53,203 nt of DNA from Zygophlyctis sp. KS116 (lineage: Eukaryota > Chytridiomycota), in contig BAAFSQ010000048.1 in assembly GCA_054661495.1 (NCBI GenBank), forward strand, positions 1-53,203, written 5' to 3'. This document shows, one piece after another, positions 11,370 through 21,086 of the stretch (its first letter is position 1; each line of letters starts with the position of its first letter). The notes under the pieces were generated by a model that was not told where the DNA came from, did no database searches, and saw only the letters and a list, made by a program, of their open reading frames with translations. The translations under genes were made by a program, and so were the position numbers.

Positions 11370-11406
11370 CGTCTGTTGCCTACTCTTAAACACAATCATT
11401 AAAGAC

Positions 11407-12811
11407 TTATTCCCCAAACAAATATTCAACTTCTGAAATCATCCAATTCACTATAGCATTTTGGCTAGACATGTTGTTATAGAAAATGGCTGAAGATTCT
11501 TCAGTTGATCCTGGTGGTCGTAAAAGAGTGGGTCCAAAAACAATAGCGAGATTAGATACTTCCATCTTATTATCTTGTGAATATAACGATACTCTATATG
11601 TAAACAATTAAATTAGTCTTACTTATACAAATGCTTCATCAAAATTGAAATAACTTTATAATGAGTTTCAGGAAAACACGATAATAATCGTTTAAACTCT
11701 ACTAATAGGTCTGATCTTTCCTTTACTAGTCTTTGAAAAAGAAGAAAACTTACCTGATTCATCTATAAATAAGGAATAAAAATCAAACGGTATTAATGGT
11801 TCTTCTAATTCTCTAAAATAAGACTTTATAACCCCAGTAATAACATTAATATCAAGTAAGGGAGATTCCAGATCTACATGCTTTTCTTTAAAGTTTAGAA
11901 ATTATATAAAATTACGAGAATTAAAGTCTGATTTAATGTTTTGAATAGAAACCGTATTTCCAGAAAGTCTATATATTCCAACTGAATCAAGACCTCTACT
12001 CTCAACAATTGCAATTGTTCTTTCTAAAATCTCTGGTAGACAAAATGATCCATCTTTTCCTACACAATGATCTTCTAAATAACCACCAAAAATTAACTTG
12101 TCTTCTTTTTTCTTTCTACCTTTAAACATGGTTGCAATCTTTGATGAGTATTTATCTAATTGTGTAGAACTTGCACTAGATATCGCTAAAAGGAGTGATC
12201 CTTTTTCTTTTTTATGGTTTGACGCTATATGTATAAGAGCTAAGAAATATTAAAAAACTGAAAAAATACTTGAACAGAACTCTTGCTCAGAGTTACTTTC
12301 ACGTGTAGCACCTGTAATAGCATCTATCCATTCCAACATTTCACTCTCTGAGGCAGCTAAAAGTAATATTTTAAGCCCCGTTTTATCATTTGAGATTGAA
12401 AACACATTTTTCTTCTTTGATTCTTCCTTTGAAACACTATTTTCTATAGATATCTCATCAAGTGGCATATCAAACACACATTTCCTTTGCTATGATTAGT
12501 ACATTGCATCATACTCTTTCATCCTTGAAAATGAGTAACCGACCAATAACCACAACGCCTAAGATTGAGTTGAATAAGTTACCCCAGTGATAATGCCAAG
12601 AATCTTTCTTCCAGGCCAAAGATCCCTGTTTGCGGATGAGAAATTCAGGGATTTCTTTCACTAAATCCTTCTGGTAAACAAGTCCTGAACTTACCAGATC
12701 ATAAACCATTTTCTCAAACTCATCATGCCATTTACTCTCCGCCGTTGAGGAATTATAATAATAGACATGTCCATCCTCAGTCTCATGTTTTGTCCAGTCC
12801 GGCTCAGACAT
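11407..12811 (-). CDS. WW-PH-RhoGAP protein
   Basis: The N-terminus (MSEPDWTKHETEDGHVYYYN) is a WW domain. A PH domain follows: KQGSLAWKKDS, then after a 24-nt intron VVVIGRLLIFKDER, ending in MLEWIDAI. The C-terminal half is a RhoGAP domain with an arginine finger in GIYRLSGN, followed by KSYFRELEEPL and NLAIVFGPTLLRP. The family switches off Rho GTPases and here is probably tied to membranes and proline-rich partners. The order matches the animal ARHGAP9/12/27 group more than common yeast GAPs. The stop is 37 bp from the CPSF30 start and the start is only 34 bp from the stop of the LRR gene. Confidence 0.86.
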
Positions 12812-12836
12812 TTTTAAATGGCCCTATGCTCGCATT

Positions 12837-12893
12837 AACAATATATCAATCTTTATTCAAGTCAACAACGATACTGGAAAATATTGATGGGAA
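12837..12893. repeat. 57-bp LRR-tail repeat, source copy
   Basis: This segment spans the end of the LRR gene. The same 57 bases recur at 14830-14886, and their first 27 recur at 15426-15452. The spacing of the first two (1,993 bp) gives the size of the ancestral duplicated unit. Confidence 0.9.
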
Positions 12894-14055
12894 TACAGAT
12901 TCAATGTCTGCTGCAGACGGTCCTGCTTCTTCTGTTGTATTCTGTTGAGTTTCGAAGACTAGATCGTTTGCATTCCGGCCTTGATCATCCAGTCTATCTT
13001 CAGTGACGCCTTCTAAATCTGGTGAATCATCGACTTCGGCCTTTACAGATTTGGGTGTTCTGAAAATTACGAGGAGAGTAGTCGCTACTAATCCAGTAGC
13101 GCCTACAATTCCTCCAACAATATACCCATTATTAGAACCAGAATTAGAATTAGATTCATCACCAGAGGTAGATGTGCCATTATAGATGGTTGAGATTGAT
13201 GCGGACGGGGCCATCAAATTCGAGTCTTTGGTGTCTGATGGTAAATCAGTTTCACCAATATTTTCTGGAACTTGTCTGGCAGTAGGAAAGTTCTTTTCAC
13301 ATCTTTGATCATAGCTAGCATCATTACAGACTACAATATTAGTTCCAGATGTATCTCTTTCAAGTTAATAAAGTATATTTACAATTCAGCATTTGGGATC
13401 TTGACTGCTCCTGTTAGGCCTGGATTCTTTTTGAAATCACTAATACTTAAATATATGGAATTACGCAATAGTAATGTTTGCAATTTGACTTAATGAAGCC
13501 GGAACTTCACCAGAAAAGTTGTTATTTTCTAACCAACTATGATTAATGCAAATTTATCCTACAGTCCTTGAATATTTGAAAGTTGTCCGATTGTGTCTGG
13601 AATAGCCCCAGAGATTTGATTGTACCAAAGAACAATCTTTTCAAGGCTTTCCAATCCACCAATGGCACTTGGGATAGACTTGAGTCTATTATATCCCAAA
13701 TCTAGTATTTTCAATGCTTTTAAATTCTGAATTGAAGTCGGGAGCTCTCCAGTGAGCTGATTAGCTCCTAAATACAGATTGCGTAAATCTAGTAGACTTC
13801 CAATTTCTGGTGGGATAATGCCGTCTAAGCCCTTTCTCCTCCAATCACTTTAAAAGTTAGAAAATATATTTACATTTCAACAACCTTGCTGTCATCACAG
13901 ACAATACCTGGAATAACCCCGGAGCAGCAACTTTTCTGATCGTCCAACGACAAATCAGACGCTTTTCCCATCGATCTCCACAATCCAATCACTACCGAAC
14001 AATCAGATGCTGCTACTACACTCAATAAGCTAATCAATAATCCTGATTGTTTCAT
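12846..14055 (-). CDS. Secreted leucine-rich-repeat type I membrane protein (plant RLP-like)
   Basis: The start MKQSGLLISLLSVVAAS is a signal peptide. A cysteine-containing N-terminal cap (SCCSGVIPGIVC) leads into several plant-type LRRs with the LxxLxxLxLxxNxLxGxIPxxIG rhythm, for example IGSLLDLRNLYLGANQLTG. A variable stretch rich in serine and asparagine then precedes a single membrane helix (GIVGATGLVATTLLVIF) and a ~65-residue acidic tail without a kinase. Introns are short and split the repeats. The protein probably displays its LRRs outside the cell; the ligand is unknown. The last 48 bases lie inside a segment that recurs downstream, showing the gene was once part of a tandem unit with the next gene. 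Confidence 0.8.
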
Positions 14056-14110
14056 TTTTATTCAATGTTTACCAAACAATTGTTCACGTGCAGTACCATT
14101 ATCTGATCTA

Positions 14111-14399
14111 TCAATCGCATGAAAGAGCTTTTAGCTTCTCTAAAATTATTTCATTCGGACATGATTGAATCTCATAAGCACTATTCTCTTACATAAATAA
14201 ATAGATACCATTCTTTTAATATGTCGTATTTTGAACAAGCACATTTCTGAAAATCATCCCTGGATTCAGATTCGAAGAAGCAATCTCTCAGTATGTTTGA
14301 TGTACATTTACTGAAATCACGATCGCAAGTCCTTTCGGACATCCTTGCAGTTGCAGTTGCAAACATAAAAATCCAAAACGTTGAATATAAAAGTTTCAT
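14111..14399 (-). CDS. Secreted protein with a single eight-cysteine CFEM-like module
   Basis: Exon 1 encodes a signal peptide (MKLLYSTFWIFMFATATA) and six cysteines in the order C-x6-C-x7-C-x12-C-x-C-x8-C. A 28-nt intron splits the sixth cysteine codon. Exon 2 adds AYEIQSC and a final LSCD before the stop at 14111. The result is an 86-residue protein with exactly one module of the family whose two-module members lie at 1.4, 40 and 43-44 kb, but with no GPI tail. Its signal peptide and ~430 bp of upstream DNA were duplicated to 14905-15423. If the intron were not spliced the frame would run to 14181. Confidence 0.72.
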
Positions 14400-14827
14400 A
14401 CTATTTTCTCTAGTCTCAAGCTTACGCCTACCCTTTTATATATCTGAAGAGACCTGTTTAAGGATGATAAGCCATTTACGAAGGCTTGTGAGGTGCTTTT
14501 GTCCCCGGCACTTAGCTAGCGAAATTAGTCGGGAATCAAAATGCACTAGTCAAGTGATTTCCGATTGCAATCGAACAAGATAAGAAATACACAGTAATAA
14601 CTGTCTAAATAACGAGCTAGGTCATTATTTGATGTCGTCCGATCGAAAGGGTTTACACTGTCTAGAAATCATATCTCACTCGTCATATTCATTTAGCATT
14701 TCTATTCATATCTATTTAGCATTATATATAGCTTTAGTAAGATCATTTAAATCCACCCCAATATTTATAACTACCGGTATAATCCCTCATTAATGTCGTT
14801 CGGACATCACGACTTCATAAATATGAT
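14317..14827. repeat. Direct repeat, copy 1 (about 510 bp)
   Basis: This block holds the signal-peptide end and upstream region of the single-module cysteine gene. It matches 14905-15423 almost base for base; I saw two or three substitutions and an 8-base TATATATC-type length difference. The near identity implies a recent duplication. Confidence 0.92.
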
Positions 14828-14829
14828 GA

Positions 14830-14886
14830 AACAATATATCAATCTTTATTCAAGTCAACAACGATACTGGAAAATATTGATGGGAA
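14830..14886. repeat. 57-bp copy of the LRR gene's 3' end
   Basis: These 57 bases are identical to 12837-12893, which include the stop codon and last codons of the LRR gene. No other part of the LRR gene is found here, so the rest of that copy was deleted. Confidence 0.9.
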
Positions 14887-14987
14887 ATTCCCATCACTCT
14901 AAACTCACGATCGCAAGTCCTTTCGGACATCCTTGCAGTTGCAGTTGCAAACATAAAAATCCAAAAAGTTGAATATAAAAGTTTCAT
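14850..14987 (-). pseudogene. Chimeric ORF: cysteine-gene signal peptide joined to LRR-gene tail
   Basis: The second repeat copy keeps the start and signal peptide of the single-module gene up to SERTCD. It then runs into the duplicated end of the LRR gene in a different frame and stops after 45 codons. It looks like the scar of a deletion between neighbouring tandem units. It could still be transcribed, since the upstream region is copied almost intact. Confidence 0.6.
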
Positions 14988-15423
14988 ACTATTTTCTCTA
15001 ATCTCAAGCTTACGCCTACCCTTTTATATATCTATATATCCGAAGAGACCTGTTTAAGGATGATAAGCCATTTACGAAGGCTTGTGAGGTGCTTTTGTCC
15101 CCGGCACTTAGCTAGCGAAATTAGTCGGGAATCAAAATGCACTAGTCAAGTGATTTCCGATTGCAATCGAACAAGATAAGAAATACACAGTAATAACTGT
15201 CTAAATAACGAGCTAGGTCATTATTTGATGTCGTCCGATCGAAAGGGTTTACACTGTCTAGAAATCATATCTCACTCGTCATATTCATTTAGCATTTCTA
15301 TTCATATCTATTTAGCATTATATATAGCTTTAGTAAGATCATTTAAATCCACCCCAATATTTATAACTACCGGTATAATCCCTCATTAATGTCGTTCGGA
15401 CATCACGACTTCATAAATATGAT
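14905..15423. repeat. Direct repeat, copy 2 (about 520 bp)
   Basis: Near-identical copy of 14317-14827, slightly longer because of a short AT insertion near 15030. Both copies are followed on the right by the start of the LRR-tail sequence (14830 and 15426). Confidence 0.92.
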
Positions 15424-15701
15424 TAAACAATATATCAATCTTTATTCAAGTCTCAATGTAAAAATCGAATCTTTTCTCTTATGGATACATTAAGGCGGAC
15501 TGGTCTTACCTAACAAACCGAGTCTGAATACTTGGACGATCTTTTGTGTTTGATATTTCTAAGAAATCTATTTTAACTTTAGCTTGATTATATTTATAGA
15601 TAGAATCCGGACAGATCAATTGATAAATGGTTCGGACACTGTCATTTTAAGTGATTTTATAAGTGATTAAAATTGTGATAATACTCTGCTAAAAAAAATC
15701 A

Positions 15702-17435
15702 ATGGATCATTGTTTTATCTGTACCGAACCAATAAAGATATATTCTATAGGATCTTGTAATCATCCGGTCTGCCATATTTGCTCTTTAAGACTCAGAAGT
15801 CTTTATAAAAACTTTAATTGTTCCTTTTGTAAAACAGAAATTCCACAAGTTGTGTTTTCTAGTAAAAAGGAGTTTTCGTCTGGCGGCTTGAAAGACTCAA
15901 AGTTGGGCATAATGTTTGCCGACTCTTCAATCAAAAATACTTGTCTGCAACTATTACAGTTTACTTGTCCTGTCACCGATTGCGTTTACTCGGCCGATGG
16001 ATGGAAGAGTTTGAAGGATCATGTCTCTAGAATTCACAAGAAGGGATTTTGTAATATTTGTATTCAACACAGAAAAGGTATTTTCAATATAATCTCTAAA
16101 AATTATTTAGCATTTACTTTTGAATTCAAGTTATATAATCAAAATGAACTCTCTAGACATAAAGTAAAGGGAGATCCAGATGATTTATCTTTTAAAGGTC
16201 ATCCAAAATGTGATTTTTGTTCAGATTTTTATTACTCAAAAGATGAATTATTTACTCATTTGAAACAATCTCATGAATCTTGCTTTGTATGTAAGAAGAT
16301 GGGAGTTCAAGATGTTTATTATCAAAATTATTCAAGTTTAGAAAAACATTTTAGGGTCGAACATATAGTTTGTTTAGAAAATGAATGTTTAGAGAGGAAA
16401 TTTGTGGTTTTTGAAAATGAAATAGACTTTAAGGATCATCAAATACAAACTCATCCAGAAAAGTTGGGGAAAAAAGGAAAAGGCAGAGTTATTGATATTC
16501 AATTCAACTATTCTTCAAGGAATGAAGGCTCAAAGGAGTATTCCAGACCAAAAGTTTCTCAAAGAGAACAGAATAATGGTGGATTTGATATTCCTATAGA
16601 CTTAACTTTCAATACAAATGAAATTTCTAAAAAAGTTCCTGTAGGATTTGGTGCACAACTATCAGATTCTGTCAATGTAGAATCTAATAACACTAGGAGA
16701 AATCAAAAAAATCTACAAGAATCATCAAAAGAATCCCAAAATTCTCAAAATACAAGTCCTGAACTTTTAGAATTATCAGATTTACAAGTTTCAGAAAATA
16801 TCTCTATTCTTTTAAATAAGAACAAGACTAAATACGCACAATTTAATTCTATTTATGATGCTTTCAAGTCTAATGTAGTCTCTGCACAAGAATTTTTAAC
16901 GGTATTTATAGATTTATGTGTTTCAGAAGTTGATTATAATTTCAAAAAAGACGTTTTAAGAGACTTGGGAAAAGTATGGCGCCGACTAGCAGATATAACA
17001 CTTGTAGAATCTAAAAAGAGTAAAAAGAAGGGAATCCCATTAGATTTAAGTGGAAACAATGGAAACCAAGAAATGTTAAAAGCCTGGAATAATTACAAAA
17101 TCAAAAATTCAAATGATGTTACACCTTGGGAATCTACATCTACATTTTCAGCCAAAGCACGACTTTTACATGAACCAACCAAATCCGGACCTAATATTTT
17201 AGTCTTAAACTCTTCTCAACTCCCTACTTCAACTTTTAGAAATTTCAACTCTAATTGGTCTAGTAAAACACCAGCTCATAAACTAGAAGAATCAAATCTA
17301 AAAGATTTCCCAAGTCTTCCTAGTTCCTCTAAAACTGTTAATGTTTTACAAAAGAAATCTAATAATGGAAAAGAACAAGAAGACATTGAATGGAAAAAAA
17401 AGGGAAAGAAAAAAGTCTTGATGCATTTTGGTTAA
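15702..17435 (+). CDS. HEL2: Hel2/ZNF598-like RING E3 ubiquitin ligase of collided ribosomes
   Basis: The N-terminal RING runs CFIC ... CNHPVCHIC ... CSFC. A chain of C2H2-like fingers follows (CPVTDCVY, CNICIQHRK, CDFCSDFYYSKDEL, CFVCKKMG, CLENECLE). A long disordered region with a helical block then ends in the lysine-rich tail KKKGKKKVLMHFG. This is the ZNF598/Hel2 layout; the family ubiquitinates small-subunit ribosomal proteins when ribosomes collide. The open frame of 577 codons probably retains a 33-nt intron starting at about 16078: it has GT and TTTAG ends, no stop and a length divisible by three, and without it the fingers read HRK-AFTFEFKLY as in relatives. The start is the first ATG, before the RING. 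Confidence 0.88.
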   Translation: MDHCFICTEPIKIYSIGSCNHPVCHICSLRLRSLYKNFNCSFCKTEIPQVVFSSKKEFSSGGLKDSKLGIMFADSSIKNTCLQLLQFTCPVTDCVYSADGWKSLKDHVSRIHKKGFCNICIQHRKGIFNIISKNYLAFTFEFKLYNQNELSRHKVKGDPDDLSFKGHPKCDFCSDFYYSKDELFTHLKQSHESCFVCKKMGVQDVYYQNYSSLEKHFRVEHIVCLENECLERKFVVFENEIDFKDHQIQTHPEKLGKKGKGRVIDIQFNYSSRNEGSKEYSRPKVSQREQNNGGFDIPIDLTFNTNEISKKVPVGFGAQLSDSVNVESNNTRRNQKNLQESSKESQNSQNTSPELLELSDLQVSENISILLNKNKTKYAQFNSIYDAFKSNVVSAQEFLTVFIDLCVSEVDYNFKKDVLRDLGKVWRRLADITLVESKKSKKKGIPLDLSGNNGNQEMLKAWNNYKIKNSNDVTPWESTSTFSAKARLLHEPTKSGPNILVLNSSQLPTSTFRNFNSNWSSKTPAHKLEESNLKDFPSLPSSSKTVNVLQKKSNNGKEQEDIEWKKKGKKKVLMHFG

Positions 17436-17487
17436 TATTAAAAAAACACTTTAATTCTACTTAATTGGTTAGGGCGGTTGAGTTGAA

Positions 17488-18099
17488 ATGGCGGACAAGA
17501 GAGAAGCCAGAAAAAGAAAGATTGCCATGTCTGCTGAAGAGCGTCTAGCAAAAATCACTGGATTATACAAGAGCACACAAGATGAAAAACCAAAAATCCA
17601 ATTTGCGTCTGATAATTCTGACCCAAGAGTTGAAGAAATTGAAACTTGTTTTGAACCTGTTGCTAAAATCAATCCAGAGACATCTAGTCTAGGAGCATCA
17701 GAACCATTAAATCCCATGGAACCATCAGACCCATCAGAATCAATGGAAGAATCAACCATAAAACTCTCTGAATTTAGAATTTCTAATGAATTTTCTCTTC
17801 GCCTTTTAGCAACTTTTCTCTTGGGAATATATTCAGTCTATATAGGAAACTCAAATCAAGACTTGAAATTTATTGGAAATATGTTTACTGCATTTCAAGT
17901 TTTGGGTTCAATCCAAGAATTCTATTCTCATCAGAAATATATATACAATGACTACTTGAAAATGGTTGGATTGGGATCTCAAAAGATTGATTTATTAATG
18001 AGAATTTATGATGGAATCTGTAATGATTTATACATGTTTGTGTTTACTTTTGGAATCACAAGTACGCTAAGTACTATATTGGTTCAAGAGAATGTATGA
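17488..18099 (+). CDS. GET2: Get2/CAMLG-like tail-anchored protein insertion receptor
   Basis: A single-exon gene of 203 residues. The N-terminus is short and very basic (DKREARKRKIA) followed by RLAKITG, which matches the Get3-binding helix of Get2 and CAMLG. An acidic, serine-rich linker follows. The C-terminal half holds about three membrane segments, for example LLATFLLGIYSVYIG and DLYMFVFTFGITS. In the GET pathway this ER protein, together with Get1, receives tail-anchored proteins from the Get3 ATPase. Overall similarity is low outside the N-terminal motif, so the call rests on motif plus topology. A GGGCGGTTG element lies 16 bp before the start. Confidence 0.66.
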   Translation: MADKREARKRKIAMSAEERLAKITGLYKSTQDEKPKIQFASDNSDPRVEEIETCFEPVAKINPETSSLGASEPLNPMEPSDPSESMEESTIKLSEFRISNEFSLRLLATFLLGIYSVYIGNSNQDLKFIGNMFTAFQVLGSIQEFYSHQKYIYNDYLKMVGLGSQKIDLLMRIYDGICNDLYMFVFTFGITSTLSTILVQENV

Positions 18100-18171
18100 A
18101 TACAATAAATGATTCGAAATATCTCAAGTAGGCGTGTCTATTAAAAAACCTGAAACAGTCAAGTCACCCTA

Positions 18172-19918
18172 ATGGAAAACAAGAAAAGAGCGTCAACATC
18201 AAATGACGAGGGCCTTGTATCCAAATATCCAAACTTTCTATCAAATTTTGAAAACTGTCCAATGGCTGCTAAAATTGAATTTTTAAATGAGATTATTCAA
18301 ATTTCACCACCAGAATTATTATCAAAATTTGTAGAAATTTCCAATTTTAAACTCAAAACTGATTTTATTTCAAGTTTGCCAGTGGAACTGTCGTTTGAAG
18401 TCTTGTCTTTTTTAGATTTAAAGACGCTCGCAAACTGTTATTTAGTATGTAAAAGATGGAGACAGGTTCTGGCAGGTCCAGGAAGTGAATTGGCGGTCTG
18501 GAAAAAATTATTAATTCAAGAAGATTATTACAGAGAAGATCAAGTACTGGATGCATTAATACCACCATACAATAAGAGTAACCCACCACCTCACTTGTAC
18601 AATCAGTTATTTAGAAAACATCATGAAATTACTCAAAATTGGTATTTAGGAAAAGGTCGGCATATCTCTTTTCCTGGTCATGGGTCGCATGTGGTGACTT
18701 GTCTACAATTTGATTCTCAGAAAATTGTTTCTGGTTCGGATGATCAAACTATACATATATATGATACAAAAACTGGTCTTTTATTGAAAAAGTTGTTGGG
18801 ACATGATGGTGGTGTTTGGGCTTTACAATATTGGAATAATATTCTTGTAACTGGTTCTACAGATCGAACAATAAGGATATGGAATATGGAAAATGGAGTT
18901 TGTAATCATATTTTTGGTGGTCATACTTCGACTGTTCGTTGTTTACAAATTATACTACCAAGTAATGTAAATGGAATTACAACTCCTAATTTTCCATTAA
19001 TTGTAACTGGATCTAGAGATGCAACATTAAGAATTTGGAGATTACCTGATCCAGATGTAGATGAAGCATTTTTAGATCCAGAAAGATCTGATAGAAATCC
19101 TTATCTGTTACATATTTTAACAGGTCATTCAAATTCTGTCAGAGCTATTGCTGGATCTGGAAATATTCTAGTTTCTGGTTCTTATGATTCTAATGTTCGT
19201 ATTTGGGATTTAGAAACAGGAAAATGTAAATGGGTATGTACAGGTCATACAGAAAAAGTATATTCTGTAGGATATTCTCCTGAATTAGAAATTGCCGTAT
19301 CAGGCTCAATGGATGCAACTGTAAGAATTTGGTGTGCAAAAACTGGACAAGCTTTACATATTTTAGAAGGTAAGAGGTTTAAGTCTTAATCAAGGACATT
19401 CTTCTCTTGTTGGGTTATTAGAAATATCTCCAGATTATCTTATTTCAGCAGCAGCAGATGCAACTCTTCGTATTTGGAATCCAATTACAGGAAAATGTCT
19501 AGCTAATCTTGTTGGGCATTCAGCAGCAATTACATGTTTCCATCATGACCCTAAAACAAATCGAATAGTTTCAGGAAGTGATGGAGCAATCAAAGTATGG
19601 GAATTATCATCTATTGGAAATGGTACACGTTCTATCCCATTGTCTAGCCCACTTTCAAAGAGTCTAGTATATAATCAAGGCCCAGATGGACTTGAACCTG
19701 TCCATGGTAGATTTGTTCGTAATCTTATAACTGGAGTACAAGGAGTTTGGAGAATTCGAATGCATGGGACAGTCCTAGTAGCAGCTGTACAAAAAGAAGG
19801 GGGAAGAACCTGGTTTGAAGTAATTGATTTTTCAGAGCCATTATGTGAACATTTAACATTAGTTGATGAGATGGAAGAAGATGATTTTTCTGGTGATGAA
19901 TTGGAAGACGATGATTAA
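18172..19918 (+). CDS. Cdc4/Pop1-type F-box and WD40 protein (SCF substrate receptor)
   Basis: Two exons join across a 25-nt intron (19370-19394). An F-box (LPVELSFEVLSFLDLKTLAN) is followed by a WD40 propeller with seven or more clear blades (for example SGSDDQTIHIYD, TGSTDRTIRIWN, SGSYDSNVRIWD, SGSMDATVRIW). The C-terminus is acidic. This is the order of Cdc4, Pop1 and FBW7, which bring phosphorylated cell-cycle proteins to the SCF ubiquitin ligase. The blade arginines that bind phosphodegrons cannot be checked by eye. The Met30 branch is an alternative. The intron lies in a WD blade (LEG-HSSLVG) and is certain, because the frame shifts without it. Confidence 0.86.
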
Positions 19919-19981
19919 AACAAGATTTTCTTAGAATTAAATTGTGAGTGTTTTTGAGAGAGTGTTTTAGGTTTGAGTGTA

Positions 19982-20293
19982 ATGAAAACATTCAAAGTCT
20001 CTGGCCTCCTTCAAAACCTGACTCAAGGACTTGGATCTAAAATAAAACTTGAAAAGATTCCTAAAAAAATCACTATCCAAATTGGACCTGACAATTCCGG
20101 AAAAATGCTGTCTCTTTTACTAGTTAACCAATTACCAAGATTATACTATTCTAACCCAGACCTAAACTTTGAAGTTTCCAATGGCCCTGAATCTAGTTTA
20201 ACTGTTGAAAACAATCTAATCAAAAAAGTAGGATTAAATGAAAAATCTGAAATCGTATTTAATTCATTAATAAAAACTATTGAATCTGTTTAA
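19982..20293 (+). CDS. Mitochondrial ribosomal protein of the L51/S25/CI-B8 fold (MRP49-like)
   Basis: A 103-residue basic protein without introns. The sequence has KVSGLLQNLTQG near the start, a beta strand KKITIQIG, then VNQLPRLYYSNPDLNFEV. NLPRLKFHN-type strings at this place mark the small thioredoxin-like mitoribosomal domain shared by mL43, mS25 and MRP49; the length and order best fit MRP49 (mL61). The start is the ATG at 19982. The gene lies 63 bp after the F-box gene on the same strand. Confidence 0.62.
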   Translation: MKTFKVSGLLQNLTQGLGSKIKLEKIPKKITIQIGPDNSGKMLSLLLVNQLPRLYYSNPDLNFEVSNGPESSLTVENNLIKKVGLNEKSEIVFNSLIKTIESV

Positions 20294-20299
20294 TTTCTT

Positions 20300-20415
20300 C
20301 CTAAAACTTGTAAAACCTTTGGAAAACCTTAAAACTTTGGAAAACTTGTAAAACCTTAAAACAGTAGGTGTAAAACCTTCGTAAAACCTTAAAACAGTAG
20401 GTCTAAAGAAAACCT
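20300..20415. repeat. Degenerate tandem repeat of TAAAACCTT units
   Basis: Downstream of the mitoribosomal gene the string GTAAAACCTT and close variants (AAAACTTGT, AAACAGTAGGT) recur about eight times within ~115 bp. It is AT-rich and non-coding. It may have grown by slippage in the 3' region. Confidence 0.65.
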
Positions 20416-20517
20416 TGGACTGAATAAAATCTTGCATGGTTGGTGGTTGGTTGTACAAGGAAATCTGGAGTGGCGTTGACAAGTTGAAAAAAAGGGTTCA
20501 ATTAACTGACGAGAAAA

Positions 20518-21005
20518 ATGGTAATTTGCTATTTTGAAGTTTAATTTTCTAGGCTGATTTTGATTCCACTGATAAGCAAGAAGTTGTTAAAAAAAGAACT
20601 TTTAAGAAATTTACCTTTAGAGGTGTTGATTTGGAACAATTGTTGGAATTAAATACAGATCAATTGATTAATCTAGTACATTGTCGTGCAAGAAGAAGAT
20701 TTAACAGAGGACTAAAAAGAAAATATAATTCTCTCATCAAGAAACTTCGTATTGCTAAAAAGGATGCTCCTCTTGGAGAAAAACCAAGTGCTGTCAAGAC
20801 TCATTTAAGAGATATGATTATTGTTCCTGAAATGATTGGATCAGTTGCTGGAATTTATAATGGAAAAGTGTTTAATGCTGTTGAAATTAAACCTGAAATG
20901 GTTGGTCATACTCTAGGAGAATTTTCAATCACTTATAAACCTGTTAAACATGGAAGACCTGGTATTGGTGCTACTCATAGTTCTAGATTTGTTCCATTGA
21001 AATAA
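20518..21005 (+). CDS. RPS15: Cytosolic ribosomal protein uS19 (RPS15)
   Basis: Exon 1 supplies only the ATG (20518-20520). A 32-nt intron follows and exon 2 (20553-21005) encodes the rest, starting [10 protein letters not shown]. The protein shows the family signatures [53 protein letters not shown] and the C-terminal [10 protein letters not shown]. uS19 sits in the head of the small subunit near the A site. Full length is about 150 residues, as expected. The placement of the intron immediately after the start codon is shared with two other genes here. Confidence 0.96.
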
Positions 21006-21086
21006 ATATGGTTTCTCCACTTGAATTCACTTACTAAGATTTAAGATTTAAGATTTTTAAGATTCAAGACGCATGAAGAGAACAAG

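Larger units (their letters stand above)
14400..15701. other. 1.3-kb stretch of duplicated and unique non-coding DNA
   Basis: It holds the upstream region of the single-module gene (to ~14828), a 57-bp LRR-tail copy, a second copy of the signal peptide and upstream region, a 27-bp LRR-tail start, and then about 250 bp of unique AT-rich DNA up to the Hel2 start. I see no further coding signal in it. The octamer TTCGGACA occurs several times, including both repeat copies and 15632. Confidence 0.7.

Noticed and set aside
14317-15452. Two ~510-bp near-identical direct repeats as LTRs of a retroelement
   Set aside because: Only about 77 bp lie between them, they contain the start of a host gene, and no TG...CA ends, primer site or element coding is present. 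A tandem duplication explains them.
20267-20482. Minus-strand ORF with repeated VLRFYEGFTP
   Set aside because: It is a translation of the TAAAACCTT repeat and not a protein gene.
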